NCBI RefSeq assembly: GCF_003286085.1
Contig: NW_020825288.1
Coordinates: forward strand, 20,274,001 to 20,338,000
From: Drosophila persimilis
Taxonomy: Eukaryota; Arthropoda; Insecta; Diptera; Drosophilidae
Length of the DNA: 64,000 bases
Reading direction: 5' to 3'
Position numbers and translations under genes: made by a program. This document shows positions 12,251 through 24,513 of the stretch, piece by piece (position 1 is the first letter of the stretch; each line of letters opens with the position of its first letter). A model generated the notes under the pieces. It did not search any database, was not told the origin of the DNA, and saw nothing but the letters and a program-made list of their open reading frames with translations.

Positions 12251-13860
12251 AAATCTACGATTATGGTCGTCATGGGGTGTCAGGAATGGGGCGGCCACAA
12301 GGCACACGCGCAAAAGTTACCTATCATACGTGTAGATACAGATATGGTTATGCCAATGTGCACATGGCCACGTATTTGTGACAACTTCCTGCTAATGGCA
12401 TTGACCAGACGGAGAGTTTTAAAAAGTTTCCACCCATAAAAACATATTTCCACGTAAAGCCTTCACAGATTTGCGGTTTATTGTCTTAAATGCCTAAGAC
12501 ACCACTTGAAAAAGCTTCTCCATTCCATTGTTATACCAGTGACTTGTCAAGCCCAAAGTCGAAGTTAAACAAATGCATTGATTCCACACTGAATAAACAA
12601 ATAAACAAACAGCTGTCGTCACTGACTGATTCACTTTAGCTGAGACATCGCTTCTTCTCTTCTACGTATAGCTCCACACACCACACCACCACACCAAACA
12701 AAGACCAGCTGCAAAAAGTTGCTCTCAAAAAGTGGCCACGATTTCTCCACATTGCCATTTTGTTAGTTCTTTTTTTACTGTGCTTATGGGGAGACAATGG
12801 TTTATGTTTATTTGGAGTTTCCTCAGAGAAAATTTCACACGCCAAGGCTGTGTTTATTGTTCAAGTGAAAGAAAACATCTGTATGGGGAGAGGAAGTTCT
12901 TTATGTGGCGTTTCTTCGTATCATAATAAATAAGCATTGGCCTGGCCATATCTAACGCACATTCGAGACGAATTTTTGCTTAGTTCCGAAAAAGTAAACA
13001 ATTTTCTATTGAAACAAAAGCTATAAATATGGAGTATGTTGCTTGAAACATTTAACCTTTATTCTTGTATCAAAAAAGAAAAGAGCAGTTTTATGGATTA
13101 TTCTGATATGATCCTCTTGTTACAATGGAAAGGAGAGATAATTGTTTATTTATGCATTCTCTGGATCTCTTGGATCTGAACCTCTTCTGACAAAAAAAAA
13201 AAACTTTGGATTGGAGGTTAACAAAGAAAAATCTTTTAAATGCTCTCCTGAACTGTTTTTAGATGCTTGGGCTACCCAACATTATTATTTGTATTTCATC
13301 ATATTTTGCTTTTATTGCTTAGCATTTTATTGCTAATTTTTGTCCCTATTCTAAAGTGTTTTTGCTTCTGCTTATTAATATGTTTACCCTGACATTGTGA
13401 GCTTTTATGCGCCTAGAGAAATCAATATTGCGCATACGCCATGTGACGTGCTGTAATGCATTTTGGGTGTTGCAACAGACAGGACCGCCCACCAAAAGGC
13501 CAAAGGCCATGACATGCGTCAATGGGACTGGGCTCATAGAGCGGTGGCGAATCCTGACCTAAATTCGTCCTTGAGAAGGTGAGGGTAAAAAATGCGAGGC
13601 CCACACAGAGATATACCCGAGGCCGTGAGGTTGAGAGCGAGACCAGACCCGAGCAGAGCAGCATCTCTAGCGCGGTGAGAGCTTTCAGCATCGGAAGTTG
13701 ACTGTCAAATGCAATTTTTTTATTATTATTTCGCGCGGCACGTGTGGCCCACAAATGTTTGGCAAATGCTAATGCTAATGCTGGGAGATTTATGGCACAA
13801 CCTTTTTCTATGGCCTTGAGGGGGCGGGGCATCGGGGCACTTGGCGGAGTAGGGACTTAC

Positions 13861-13960
13861 CGCTTCTTGTGAGCGTTCCAGGAAATGCGGTAGGAATGAT
13901 GGGGATGTTGATTTGTTGGTTTGTTGTCTTCCGGTTGGCTAAACTCTTTTTGGGAGCGCA
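13861..13960 (-). CDS. Probable internal coding exon of an unannotated minus-strand gene
   Basis: This is 100 nt on minus and ends at a strong donor (AAGCG then GTAAGT). The frame reads RSQKEFSQPEDNKPTNQ, then HPHHSYRISWNAHKK, with CG left over to be completed by the T that opens the exon at 3928-4117. Codons in the second half are C-ending, as in real fly exons (TAC CGC ATT TCC TGG AAC). The upstream boundary is less sure. The first AG after a branch-like CTGAT and a long T/G/C tract is TTTGAG at 13961. A second choice is TTTAG, which would start the exon 21 nt later. There is no in-frame ATG, so a start exon must lie further upstream, above 13961. Donor-like sites on minus at 17365, 19021 and 24118 are candidates. 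Confidence 0.45.
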
Positions 13961-16900
13961 CTCAAACACACGCACAAAGACACAGACACAGAAACAGATC
14001 AGAATGGCAGCATAAACACGCTTCTTTTAATTTATTGCACCCTCATTGAAAATAATGAGCATATTTCTCGCTCTCTATCTGTCTCTCTCTGCCCCTGGCG
14101 CGCTTTCGTTGTTGTTTTCACACGCTTTTAATCTATTCTAGGTGGGATGTGCACGAGCACGGACTAGAGCTGGGTAGAGGTGTGTGTGCAAATTCATAGA
14201 CGCCGAGGAACGTTGACTGCGACGTCGACGTCGACGTCGACGGCAATGGCAACACGCGCGCCAAACAAAACTTTCGCTTTCGTTGCGCGTTGTTGCGCCG
14301 CAACAACAAGAACAACAGCAGCAGCACACTCACACTCACACTCGCACGAACACGCGCGCTCGCAAACAACAAACACGACGCTTTCAAAGCTTGGCAGTGC
14401 TATATATCCCGTTACTTGGGAGGCGAACCGAACCGTACGACCGTGCGAAGCAGAATGAACGCGAGCCATGGACCGAACGTCGTTTAAATGGCCCCGCCGC
14501 ACAGTGGGTACGTTTGACTTAAACCGCAGTAAAAATCTCAGCTTTTCAGCCAGTGAAGATGTTGTCACAATTGAACACTTTTAGGAGAGGAAACATTTAT
14601 TTATCCACATGATAACATTTATTTACATTAAAGTAACTATCAATATTCCAATTTGTTTCATACATGCTTAAATTATTCTCTTAATAAAGGTTTTAATGGC
14701 CTTAATGATGAAATTTTGGAATACTTATACATTATAGAGTTTTTCATCCCCTTGCACTTTGCCAATATTATCTGATTAATTATTCCTCATTTTAGCTGAT
14801 ATGTCATTAATTAACTAATTGACTTTTGTACGCAAATTAATCTGATCCATATACAATATGTAATACTAATTAATCTTATCTCTATAATACAATCTCAATT
14901 AAATATGGTGCCTGACAGTAAATTTGATTTTCACATGAGCACAAGCATCTATCAACAGATAAAATGTGAAATAAAAACTATTTTTAGCCATATAGAGCAA
15001 AAACAAACCAAAACTGTTGACACACATTTGATTTGAAAAGGCCCACGCATTTGTCGCTCGGACAGAAGTGTTTCGGCAACAATGTTGCGGCAACAATTTA
15101 TTACACTAAGGCCATGTCTACACTGTCGGAAAATATTCACTTGGTTTCGTCGAGCCTTTTGTTTTGGGTTAAGTTTTCGGTTCTGTTTGGGGCCTGTCTG
15201 CCTGCTTGACTGCTTGCCTCCTGCCCAGACCCTGTGGCCCACGGGGCCCGCGCACCCCACCCATGGACAGGCAATTTTGTCGCACGTGTCGGAAATTTTG
15301 TTACGGCCGATTGCTTTCGCTTCCTCCTTCCCACCGTCTCTGCCCCCTTTCGCACTGCTTGCGTGTTTGTGTGTGTGTGTGAGTGTGCTTGAATGAGTTG
15401 TGTTTGTGTTGATGGTTGGATATACAAACATATATATGTATGTATTTTTGGGAGCCCACATTTCTCGCTGTTGTCGTAATGAAAAGGCAATTCAATGGCC
15501 TTTGGCTTTTCTCGGGTTTGGTTTGGTTGGGGCCAAGCAGCGGAGCCTCAGCCTCAGCGCTCAGCTTTAGCACTGCTTGCGAAACTAACGGTAAACAGGC
15601 GGGCGATGTCTGATTTCCTGTTTCGCTTTAATCGTCTGGTTCTGAGAGTGACGTTAACTGTCGTCTGGCCGAAAGAACCGAAGATGGCAGCAAAAGTCGA
15701 GCAGAAAACAATAAAAGAGGAATTAGCATAACACATGAGTCGACAGTTGTCGCCATCTCGTTCTCCGCCGTCTCCTCTCTCTCTTTCTCCCTTCTATCAC
15801 ATTCATTCTTTCTTTATGTGTGATTTTAATGGGCTCGTGGGTGTCTGCAAAGGCCTGGAGACAGGGGCACACACTTTTTTCTATTTCAATTGCCGACACG
15901 TGTTAGCGCGTGAAACAAAAGAAACATTCCTATAATAAACTGGGCCGTATGACTGGCTAGGGTTGGGGGACAAGCATCATAACATTTGCATTTGTCTGTA
16001 AACCGCACGTTTACCGTCTCGGTGTCATTTAATTGCCATTAACAAGATGGGCGTGGTCGCGTTTTTGTGCGTGAATGTTATAGACATAACCTCCCTCCTC
16101 CAAGGATCCCCACATAATTGTCTATAAAATTTAAGTGCGTAATCAAGTGTACAGCCAAATTTAGACACCGCGGAATCAAACACGCGCTGTCCACACCATC
16201 ACGCACGCAGCAAGGCAAATTGCCGCCCGTCTGCTACCTTTCCATCGCCGCCCAATTAAATGGGTGCTTAAATCAGCAAAAACATAACAAAAGTTAACGA
16301 GATCTTAGCGGTTCATTTACCATCAGATGATACCCTAAATGAGGACCAGGAATACTTTGAAAACTGCTTCCGATCCGTTGAATTTATGATATATACATGT
16401 ACATATGTTTATGTTTAGTAAATCTTAACTTTATTTATAATTACCTTTCAAATCGGTTTTGTAATAAATCGCACTCTATTTGATCCACCAACCGACAGGT
16501 CAGCTCTTTTTCGTAGCCAACATTTCGAGCCGTCCGCATACGCCGAATAAGTTTCGCAATTTTGTATGGTGCAAGTGCTTAGACTTTGCTAAAAATAAAG
16601 TATTTAATTCTTCTTTTTCTTAGGAACACAATGACTCGGCAGAGTGGGGACCAGGCCGGTGTCGGTGTCGTTTTTTGTTATGGTCGTGCAGTTATCAATT
16701 GATACGATACCCGGCGGACCGATGTTTTCTTTTTAAGGCGGGGAGAGACTCGTATCACTGGAACGAACACACGCCGCATGTGCGAATGCTTTTGCGAGTG
16801 AGTGTGTGTGTAACAATAACAATGACAATGACATGTGCCGACTGCTCGGTACTCGCGATACACACGGATTGTGCCGGTTTTTTCCCGGCATGTGTCAGAT

Positions 16901-17917
16901 TTTTGTTGCCTTTGCTATACCCCCCGCCACACACCCCTTTGTATTTTATTTTTAATTATTTGTTCTTTTCTTTTTTGAGTCAACTCTTGTTGTTTTTGTC
17001 CCTGCACATGCCCAATGTCAAGGCCTCTTCAGAAAATAAACACAGAAACTTGCCGAAAATACTTCGCCAAGTCAAATTTGCATATAGCGCATATTTGTTT
17101 CGCACATAGCGTTCTCTCATACTATACAAACGCGTGCATGCCTTAGGGAAACCGAAAAAAAAAAGAAGTAAAAACAAACCCATGCGCCGTTCTATGGGGA
17201 GCAAAATACAGATACGCGTTGCGTGTGGGCATGAGCCGATGGCCCCCAGCAGCCTCTACATCTACACATCCACATGTGTATGTACATCTATATACTCTTT
17301 CATAAAACATACTGATACGAACAGATTGATAGCGTATGGTAAAAACAAAACAAAAAGAACTCACCTCCATTAAAACACTTGGCAACAAATCTGAGCTTCG
17401 AGGAAATAAAATGTACATTAGCATGTAATTACTAGTAACCTTGAATATTATAATTTCTTCCAAAACATACATATTTATCTATGTACATATTCTATTAAAT
17501 TTCCCAACTTTGTTAGGCAGTGTTTTTAAACGAAACATGTCAACATTTCACACTGAGAATACATATATGTATGTATTTATTAGACCTACGTCAGACCCCG
17601 CTATAAATACTTAATCTCAGCAGCAACAAAAGATAGATCTTACTGAAGTATAGTGATCGAACAAGGATTACCCTCTCAAGCTGTAAAAATTAATGATTCT
17701 TAGAAATAAGATTAAGTAATATTGCATTATGTATATTGAACAGATTTCAAAATATTATTGGTATTCGCATACTGCAATCTTTATCATTCAATCGTTTTGC
17801 TCCTTCCAAATGATATCATCCATTCTATGATTTTTAGTAGTCTCAATATTCTTATTAAGTTACAGTCCAAGCACAGCCAAAAACCGATACAAGCTAAAAT
17901 TTCAATTTACGCGGGCA
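13961..17917. other. Gene-poor DNA upstream of dysf, part 1
   Basis: No supported gene. It holds a TATATATC sequence (14401-14408) preceded by CA/TC-rich microsatellite and followed by GC-rich DNA. It also has a (GACGTC)n tract at 14221-14242, the last two E-boxes (15283, 15897), CTCTC runs near 14084-14100 and 15776-15790, and AT-rich DNA at 14580-14960 and 17400-17900. Frames on both strands across 14130-14570 reflect the simple repeats. Confidence 0.4.
14221..14242. repeat. (GACGTC)n self-complementary tract
   Basis: Hexamer units of GACGTC/GTCGAC, palindromic at several registers and CRE-like in core sequence. It lies 160 bp before a TATATATC motif. Confidence 0.85.
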
Positions 17918-18057
17918 CAAGCAGGCCATGTGCAAGCAGTCCTAACACAAGCAGTCCAGTGTGAATGAAAGCATTTTTCCACTGCTATCTTGATAAGCAG
18001 TGCAAAGCTTTTAGCCAAAAGCTTATAGTATGTACTGCTTTGGGGGCTTGAAAGCAG
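17918..18057. other. Structured repeat patch: 15-bp periodic CAAGCAG plus three hairpins
   Basis: CAAGCAG starts at 17918, 17933 and 17948, exactly 15 bp apart. Three perfect-stem inverted repeats follow: CACTGCT (17980-17986) with AGCAGTG (17996-18002); AAGCTTTT (18005-18012) with AAAAGCTT (18017-18024); CTGCTTT (18035-18041) with AAAGCAG (18051-18057). The AGCAG/CTGCT core recurs in most of them. It is neither coding nor a microRNA-length hairpin. It could be a decayed small repeat, a structured RNA, or a site array. Confidence 0.6.
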
Positions 18058-18841
18058 CTTATGGCGGGTACTTTCAAATTTGAAAATTTAAAACGCTTAA
18101 ATCTATAAAACACTAGAACTAACATAAATAATTAATTATATTTTTGGCATACTTTTAACGTATTTTTAGCTTTCCTTTAAAAACAAGAAATAGGTACAGA
18201 TAGAAAAATGGTTACCGAATAACTAAATACCAAATCTAATAATAATTATTTTAACTATTCCAACAAATGAATTAATAATTTGCATATATGTATTTTAATT
18301 GCATTTTCGAAACAACGTGCTTAATATCTATCTCAAATGCTATTCATTGCCAATTTTCTCTTCTTAATAGAATCATCAGACGGTATATTCTTCGCAGTCT
18401 CTCTAAATTCTAATTAGTAGATCAATAAGCCTATAAAATGGCCACAAGGCGACTTGCTATATAAAACTCAATTGCTAAATTAAAACATTTCAATAAGTAA
18501 TGCTAACAACATGAAATCTGCGAACAGCTTGAGTCGTTTTCCCTCTCATCGCCTTACCACAAAAGCCAATACACCGGCTGGAACTGGGACTGAGACTGAG
18601 ACACCCAACAAACAACAATTTGGCCGCCGGGCAAAGATCGTCAAAGAAGGAGCAGAGTGGAGGGAAGCGAGATCTCCGACAACAACAATATGAAAAACTA
18701 ATCAAAGCAGAACTCATTAAGCATAGTAAAAAATTATGCTATTGTAATAAAATGGTTAAGGCGAAGCCGAAATCGCGCTGGCAATCGAATTAAACAGCCG
18801 ATGGCCAAAAGGCAAACAAATTGCCGGGAAATCCCTGCCCA

Positions 18842-18900
18842 GACGAGACAGAGACTCCAGAGCTGAGACGCGAGACCCCAGAGCCGAGACCCGAGAGCGA
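18842..18900. repeat. Degenerate GAGAC/CCAGAGC tandem tract
   Basis: Imperfect repetition of GAGAC-CCAGAGC-type units about 10-20 bp long. Purine-rich on the plus strand. Confidence 0.6.
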
Positions 18901-21461
18901 GGGACTCCGCATCTCGGGTTGCAAGTTAGTTTTCATCGATAGCGAATTTATTATGCAAAGCAGAAGCGGTAAAAGATCAAAGCGCAGCGATAGCAGATAA
19001 CACGCTTCGACTCCGCTTACCGGTCTGCCCGCTGACTACCTACCAGCCGCGGCTCGAGGATGAGGTTGAGGATGCGGATGAACCCGTCCCGGGCTTAGTT
19101 GGAGTCTGCCTAGGCGGCCCTTTTTTCTGCCGCACAAATAGATTAGTTTCACATGGTCATGGAGCTGGGGTTTTAGGGCGCCATATTGCACACAGAGGGC
19201 CGCCAGCGCGCTAGCCGCTGCAGAAGTTATGAAAAATTAATAATAATGTCGAATCGATTGATTTCAGAGTGGGCAAAAGCCCCGGCTCCGCCACCAGCAT
19301 CAGCACCAACAACACCACAAGAGACCCCAGCACTAGCACCAGCACCACCTAGACGGCTGGTCGTCGTCACCGTCGTCATCGTTGGTTCAGCCTTTTGAGG
19401 ATTGTCTTGGTCAAGTTTTAAGCGACCCCGGGGCGTCTGCTTGGGTATCTCTTACTCTGTCCCTCTCTTTGGGTGTGCGTGGAACTGTAACTAAATAAGA
19501 AGAATGAGACTGCTTGAAATCATGGGGAACAAGTAATGCTCTACACTTGGTAGGGGATCATTTGGCAGCAATTATATATAGACTGGAGACAGATAAAAGG
19601 AATACTAAAAGAATTTATTATACATATAAAGGATATATATAAAGATATATAAAGGGTTCAGATACTTAAAAAATAAGGTATGTCTGTTTATATATATAAA
19701 TTACTTTAATTTTAAACAAACCATTGGTTTATTTTCGATTGTGCTAAATAAGGGTGAACTTAATATTGTTGAGGGTGTTTTCAAGGAGTTTGTCGTACAG
19801 ATATAGTACAATCTAGTATTAACTTCCTTATTATTCCATAATAAACTTCCCCAAATAATTGTTATACCCCAACCGAACCTCATCACCATCAAAAGTGAAA
19901 TATTTTTTGTAAGCTCACTTAGCGCCTCCAGCAAGAGTCGTACATTTTCATCACCCGGCAAGGAACAGGATCAGTCTTCGCATAGCCACAGTCTCGGCCG
20001 TAGTTTCTCCTGGGCCAAGTTCAGACGTTGTCGTCGTCGTTGTCGTCGTAATCGCCTGGCGGGAAACGTTTTATAGTCTGTTGCCCGGTCGAGTGATGCA
20101 TTTTTCATGACCAGTTTGTACGATTTCCTTTCCTTTCCGCAAACGCATCGAGCATTTTCATGTAATTCAATTCTGTATTTTCTCTACGTTCTCTTCTGTT
20201 TTTATTTTTTGTGGGCGCATTGAACCGACGTGTTTACAATTCTATTGACAATAGGCGGGAGGAGTGGACTGCAATTGGGCCTAGTCCTGGCCATGAGGCC
20301 TATGAGCCACCGCTGCGTTAACATGAGTTGAGTCTAATGAAATTCGACATCTGACTCGTGCTGGGCTCTGCGGTCTTGGCCTGGGTCACTCCCTTGATTT
20401 TTATAGGCGTGGGATTGCTCTGGGCCAAAACAATAAGGAACAAAACCAGCCAAGAATCGAAAGGAATTTAACCAAAGTGGAGCACCGTGCATCGGAGCAA
20501 GGGGAACCAACTGTTCATGGAATGTTGAAAGTACCTTAGTACCTTTAATGCCCAAAGATGCCCCTATCTGATGGTATGTCATATGACAAAACTTCGAATC
20601 CCGCACAGCATCCATTTTTTCCGGTACCACAACCGTTTTTGAATCCTAGAAAAATCCTAGAATATCATGACACGGAAATCTGCTTGTTTCAAATATATTT
20701 TTCCCCAAAGATAAATTGTTTGGTCATCTTTAAATTATAGAAAACGATACCGTAGAAGAAAAAGTTCTAAGTATGATTTTGCCAACGAATGCCAAACTTG
20801 TAAATGGAAGTGGCGAATTCGACCTGGTCGTACTAAAAATAGCCAAGGCTACGGACTTAAAAGGCTGCCCTCGTATGTGTATATATGGCCGGATCATCAA
20901 TTGTTGCCTATTGGAAATCGGTTAAATCAAAGGCTGAAGGAAATCAGCGCGTGCCTGACGGACTGACTGGCTGACTTCCGCTTCGTTGAGTGTCTGACCC
21001 AAAACTGTGTTGAGTTACATGGGGGCCCCACTCTAGAACATTCCCTCTTGACTACCTTTCCTTTTTGGCTAGTTAATATTCATGTTGTCTACTGATAGTC
21101 TCGACGTGTTTGAGTCACCAAAGCCAGAGTGGCATCGGGTGACTCGTTTCTTGGCCACGCGACGGCCCCAGAGTTCAAAGAGCATGCCGAAGAAGGCCTT
21201 AACTACGACTTGATATACTACCATATGGGTAAATGACTCATCACATAATTGGTATTTAAATATTGGTTCAAGCTCAAATTTTATAGCCATATGAGTACTT
21301 TTTGTTTTTTTTTTCTTCCCATTAAAACGATTATCAATATTTTTTAGAAATATTTTCCAACATCGTCTGGAAACGACACTGTTCCCGATTCGGCTACGCC
21401 GGCAATTAATTCATTAATTTGTATTCAATTCCTGGAGTCTTGCTGTCTTACACCTCTTCAA

Positions 21462-21481
21462 ATCGATCGATCGATCGATCG
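21462..21481. repeat. (ATCG)5 perfect 20-bp palindromic repeat
   Basis: The tract is its own reverse complement over 20 bp and contains several overlapping ATCGAT cores, which resemble but do not equal DRE/BEAF sites (TATCGATA, CGATA). Confidence 0.9.
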
Positions 21482-24400
21482 CTGGATTTACTGAACCCCT
21501 TTTCTTTGCTAATTAAATATTCTTTGCAGATAACGCACGACTTGTTTATGTTTAATGCTAATTTCCTTGCATGTCCCATAGCTGAAATTCTAAGCCAACA
21601 AAAGGGTCAAAAATACAAAATGAAAGACACGAGTCCTGTCCTCGAGTCATTGACAGCAATTTGATGTTCGGTCTGGTCTGTCTGCTACTGGATGAGAAAG
21701 TCGTGATTTATTGGACTATTCAGGCCAGGCCAATAAATTTCCCAAAAATACTTAAATAAATGCAAATAAAATACAACAAAAATACAAATACAAGCAACAA
21801 ATTTTTGTAATATCTTTGGATAATCATTTAAGGTGATTTATTAATCAGAAACACTCTTCAATCATGAAACAATTATTATTAATTATCTACATATATGTAC
21901 AATAAAATTCACTTCACACTGTCGTCCTTTTATAAAGGTATTTATTGAGTTAAAGCAGGCCAATATATTACCAATACAATTTTCTATGCGTGTAGATTCT
22001 ATACTACTGATAATTGACAATTAGACAGTAAGGATAAGAATTTACTTGCAATTTTCCAAGTTAAACGTAAAAGTTAAACCTTTTAAACTAACTAGATTGT
22101 TCTTAATAAATTATAATATAGATTTCTATTCGTACTTATGATATGTGTAAAATTTACATATATTGGATTAAAAAAAAATAATCATATTTTATTAAAATGA
22201 ATTCTGTATCGTTCAAGTAAACTAAAAACTAATAAATTTTTGACAAGATAAATATTTTTGAAATATTAAATACTTTTGTTAATGATTGTTATTTTAATTA
22301 GTGGATTTTTATAATAAATATTTAGAACCCAAGGAGTTCATAGAACACACGATATGATAGGATATAACAAAAAATTCCTAATGAAAATAAAACCAAAAAA
22401 ATATGTTAAAAACCACGCACTTTAGAAAATTATTTTAGATTTTTATTTAACGTTTAGCGATGAAAACTGAGTATATTCTTCACGTATTCCATTCTTACCA
22501 AACACAATTGCTTACTCAATACCAGTCTGATCTTTTTCTAATATGCCACTTTCCACTCGTGATAAAGATGTTCCATATTTCCAAAAGGCAATCCATTTCC
22601 TATCCTCAATGTAGCCACAAACCACAGACCGAGAACAATTAGCTAATTGAATCCAATTAAATGCGAACCAAATCTACAACAAAGTCACAAGCACAGACAG
22701 ACCCACACACTCACAAATAGAGAGAAAGAAATCTGATTGCCATTGGCTGACACGGCTTCTTAGCCCACCTTTTGTGTTGACCATAAACTACCAAAGCCAA
22801 AAAAAAGGCAACACGAGAGACGAAAAAAAATTATAAATAGGTTTTTAAACGTGGCCAACAGCAACCAATCAACGACTAGCAAAACCCACACAGTTCCAGA
22901 CCACCTCACACAGATACACTCGACTGAGAGTTGAGCAAATAAATGAACAGAGTTGCCAATACATCGCAATGATTGATCAAACAAGAGCTGACTAACTAAG
23001 GTCAAAAACTTCGCTGGAAATTATGTAAAATATTCACAGATTGTATCGGAATTTTCCTTAAGTGAACAATGTTTGGATTGTTTTATTACTATATTTATCG
23101 ACTGCTATTGATTTATGGCGGATTTGAATAGATTTACAGCTACGGCGGCTAGCGAGAGCCGGCTAAATTCCGTAACTGTGTGGGTTTAAGTCTGCATCTG
23201 TGTATCTGACATTCGTGTGTGTTTATACCTGCTGTTGGTGTGTCGAAAGAGGCGGCTACAAAATGATCGCTTCTCGGCTTGTATTGGCCGGTTGAATGAG
23301 TTGCATCTGTGTGTTGGTGTATCTGTGTGTTTTGGTGTATCTTTGAGTGACTGAGATTGCTCAGGTAACTACACTGAACGAAAAAGTCGACAGTTTGATA
23401 GATTACTTTGATAAGTCCATACAAAATAATTGCATAATAATTATAATTAGTGTGAATTTCAAATATGTAAATAAATAAATATACTACATATATATATGTA
23501 GCGGTTTGTATAGATAGAAAATAGATTTTTCCTGTAAATTTTTGCTCCTGGTTAGTTTTTGAAAATGATTTTTGAACATTTGAGCTCCAAAGATCTATCC
23601 ATACGCAACAGTTGAGATTAATTAATTTGAATTGAATCATAATTGTGCTGCTTTTCTCTGAGTGCACGATCTGCCACCGCATTGGGTGAGCCGAGCCCGG
23701 CTTGGAGTGTCTTGGCCGTGTGCTGCAAACTGAACTAAAGCTACCTTACCTGTTTCGAAATCAAGTTTGTTGCTTCTGTGTCGCTTTGGTGATCCGCACA
23801 GAAAGGTGCACGCGCGCATTCAACACGGTTGTGGCCTCAACACAGAGCGAGAGAAGTACCGGGTTCTTGAGTGTTTATTTCGACAATCCGAAACGGATTT
23901 TCCATAAGCCAGTAAGGCACCCAATTGTCAAAACCATAAAGCCGTCGGAATATCGTCTTGTGGACCGGATCGCAGAGTCGAAGTCGCAGTCGGAGTCGAG
24001 GTCGGTGTTGTCGGGTCGCGAACTTTCGATAGTTCGATCGGCACTGTGAGATGGTAAATGCCTAATGAGTGATGATGTTGTGCGTCATTTGGCCAATTTG
24101 ATTTGCTAATTCCTTACCGAAGCTCTGAGTTTTCTCGCAAAGAAACCCCATAAATCTTGATCTAATCAATGTGCTTAATATGCAATGATTCTTTCCATGA
24201 ATACATACTCGTGTGTAAAGTGTATTGAGAATAATAGGAAATAATAATTTAATCAAATACGTACGAGTATTGTGCAATAGAAACCCCTTTTCGGATCTAA
24301 TCTGCTTAGCAATAGTTAATATATGTTTTCAAATATTAAGTAAATATAAATACAAGTTATTCAAGTGTCAAACATTGTGGATAATCAAAATAAATAAAAA

Positions 24401-24513
24401 TAAAAATAAAATCAAAAGTAAATTATGAAATAATTACTTATGCCAAAAGCCAGCCGTCGGAGCCAGCTCTATAACCAAATGGATATCGCAAATTGAATCT
24501 TTCGAGTAAAGAG

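Larger units (their letters stand above)
4118..13860. other. Long gene-poor stretch, probable 9.7 kb intron of the candidate minus-strand gene
   Basis: No coding exon could be supported on either strand. The stretch contains six E-boxes (5051 to 12013), AT-rich blocks near 6420-6720 and 10260-10420, a (GT)n tract at 11941-11964 and a GAGA-rich block from 11790. The open frames are short, low in complexity or shadows. Confidence 0.4.
1979..15902. promoter_or_regulatory. Dispersed cluster of 13 perfect CACGTG E-boxes
   Basis: CACGTG starts at 1979, 2175, 3119, 3155, 5051, 8265, 9227, 10082, 11443, 12013, 13739, 15283 and 15897. Seven of these carry the flank GCACGTGT on one strand. The sites at 3155, 5051, 9227 and 13739 read GGCACGTG followed by C or T, which resembles sites of Hes/E(spl)-type repressors. 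CACGTG is also bound by Myc-Max, Clock-Cycle, USF and Met-type factors, and its ACGTG core by Tango heterodimers. Base composition predicts about two in this length. Only one other non-coding copy (27796) was seen in the window. Function is inferred from density alone. Confidence 0.45.

Noticed and set aside
14194-14568. 124-codon minus frame overlapping TATATATC
   Set aside because: The first 60 codons look mildly protein-like but the rest is a repeat-driven Cys/Glu/Val run. It also covers a likely promoter region.
23149-23682. 177-codon minus frame
   Set aside because: AT-rich Tyr/Ile/Asn-rich content and TG-repeat-derived His/Thr. No splice or start support.
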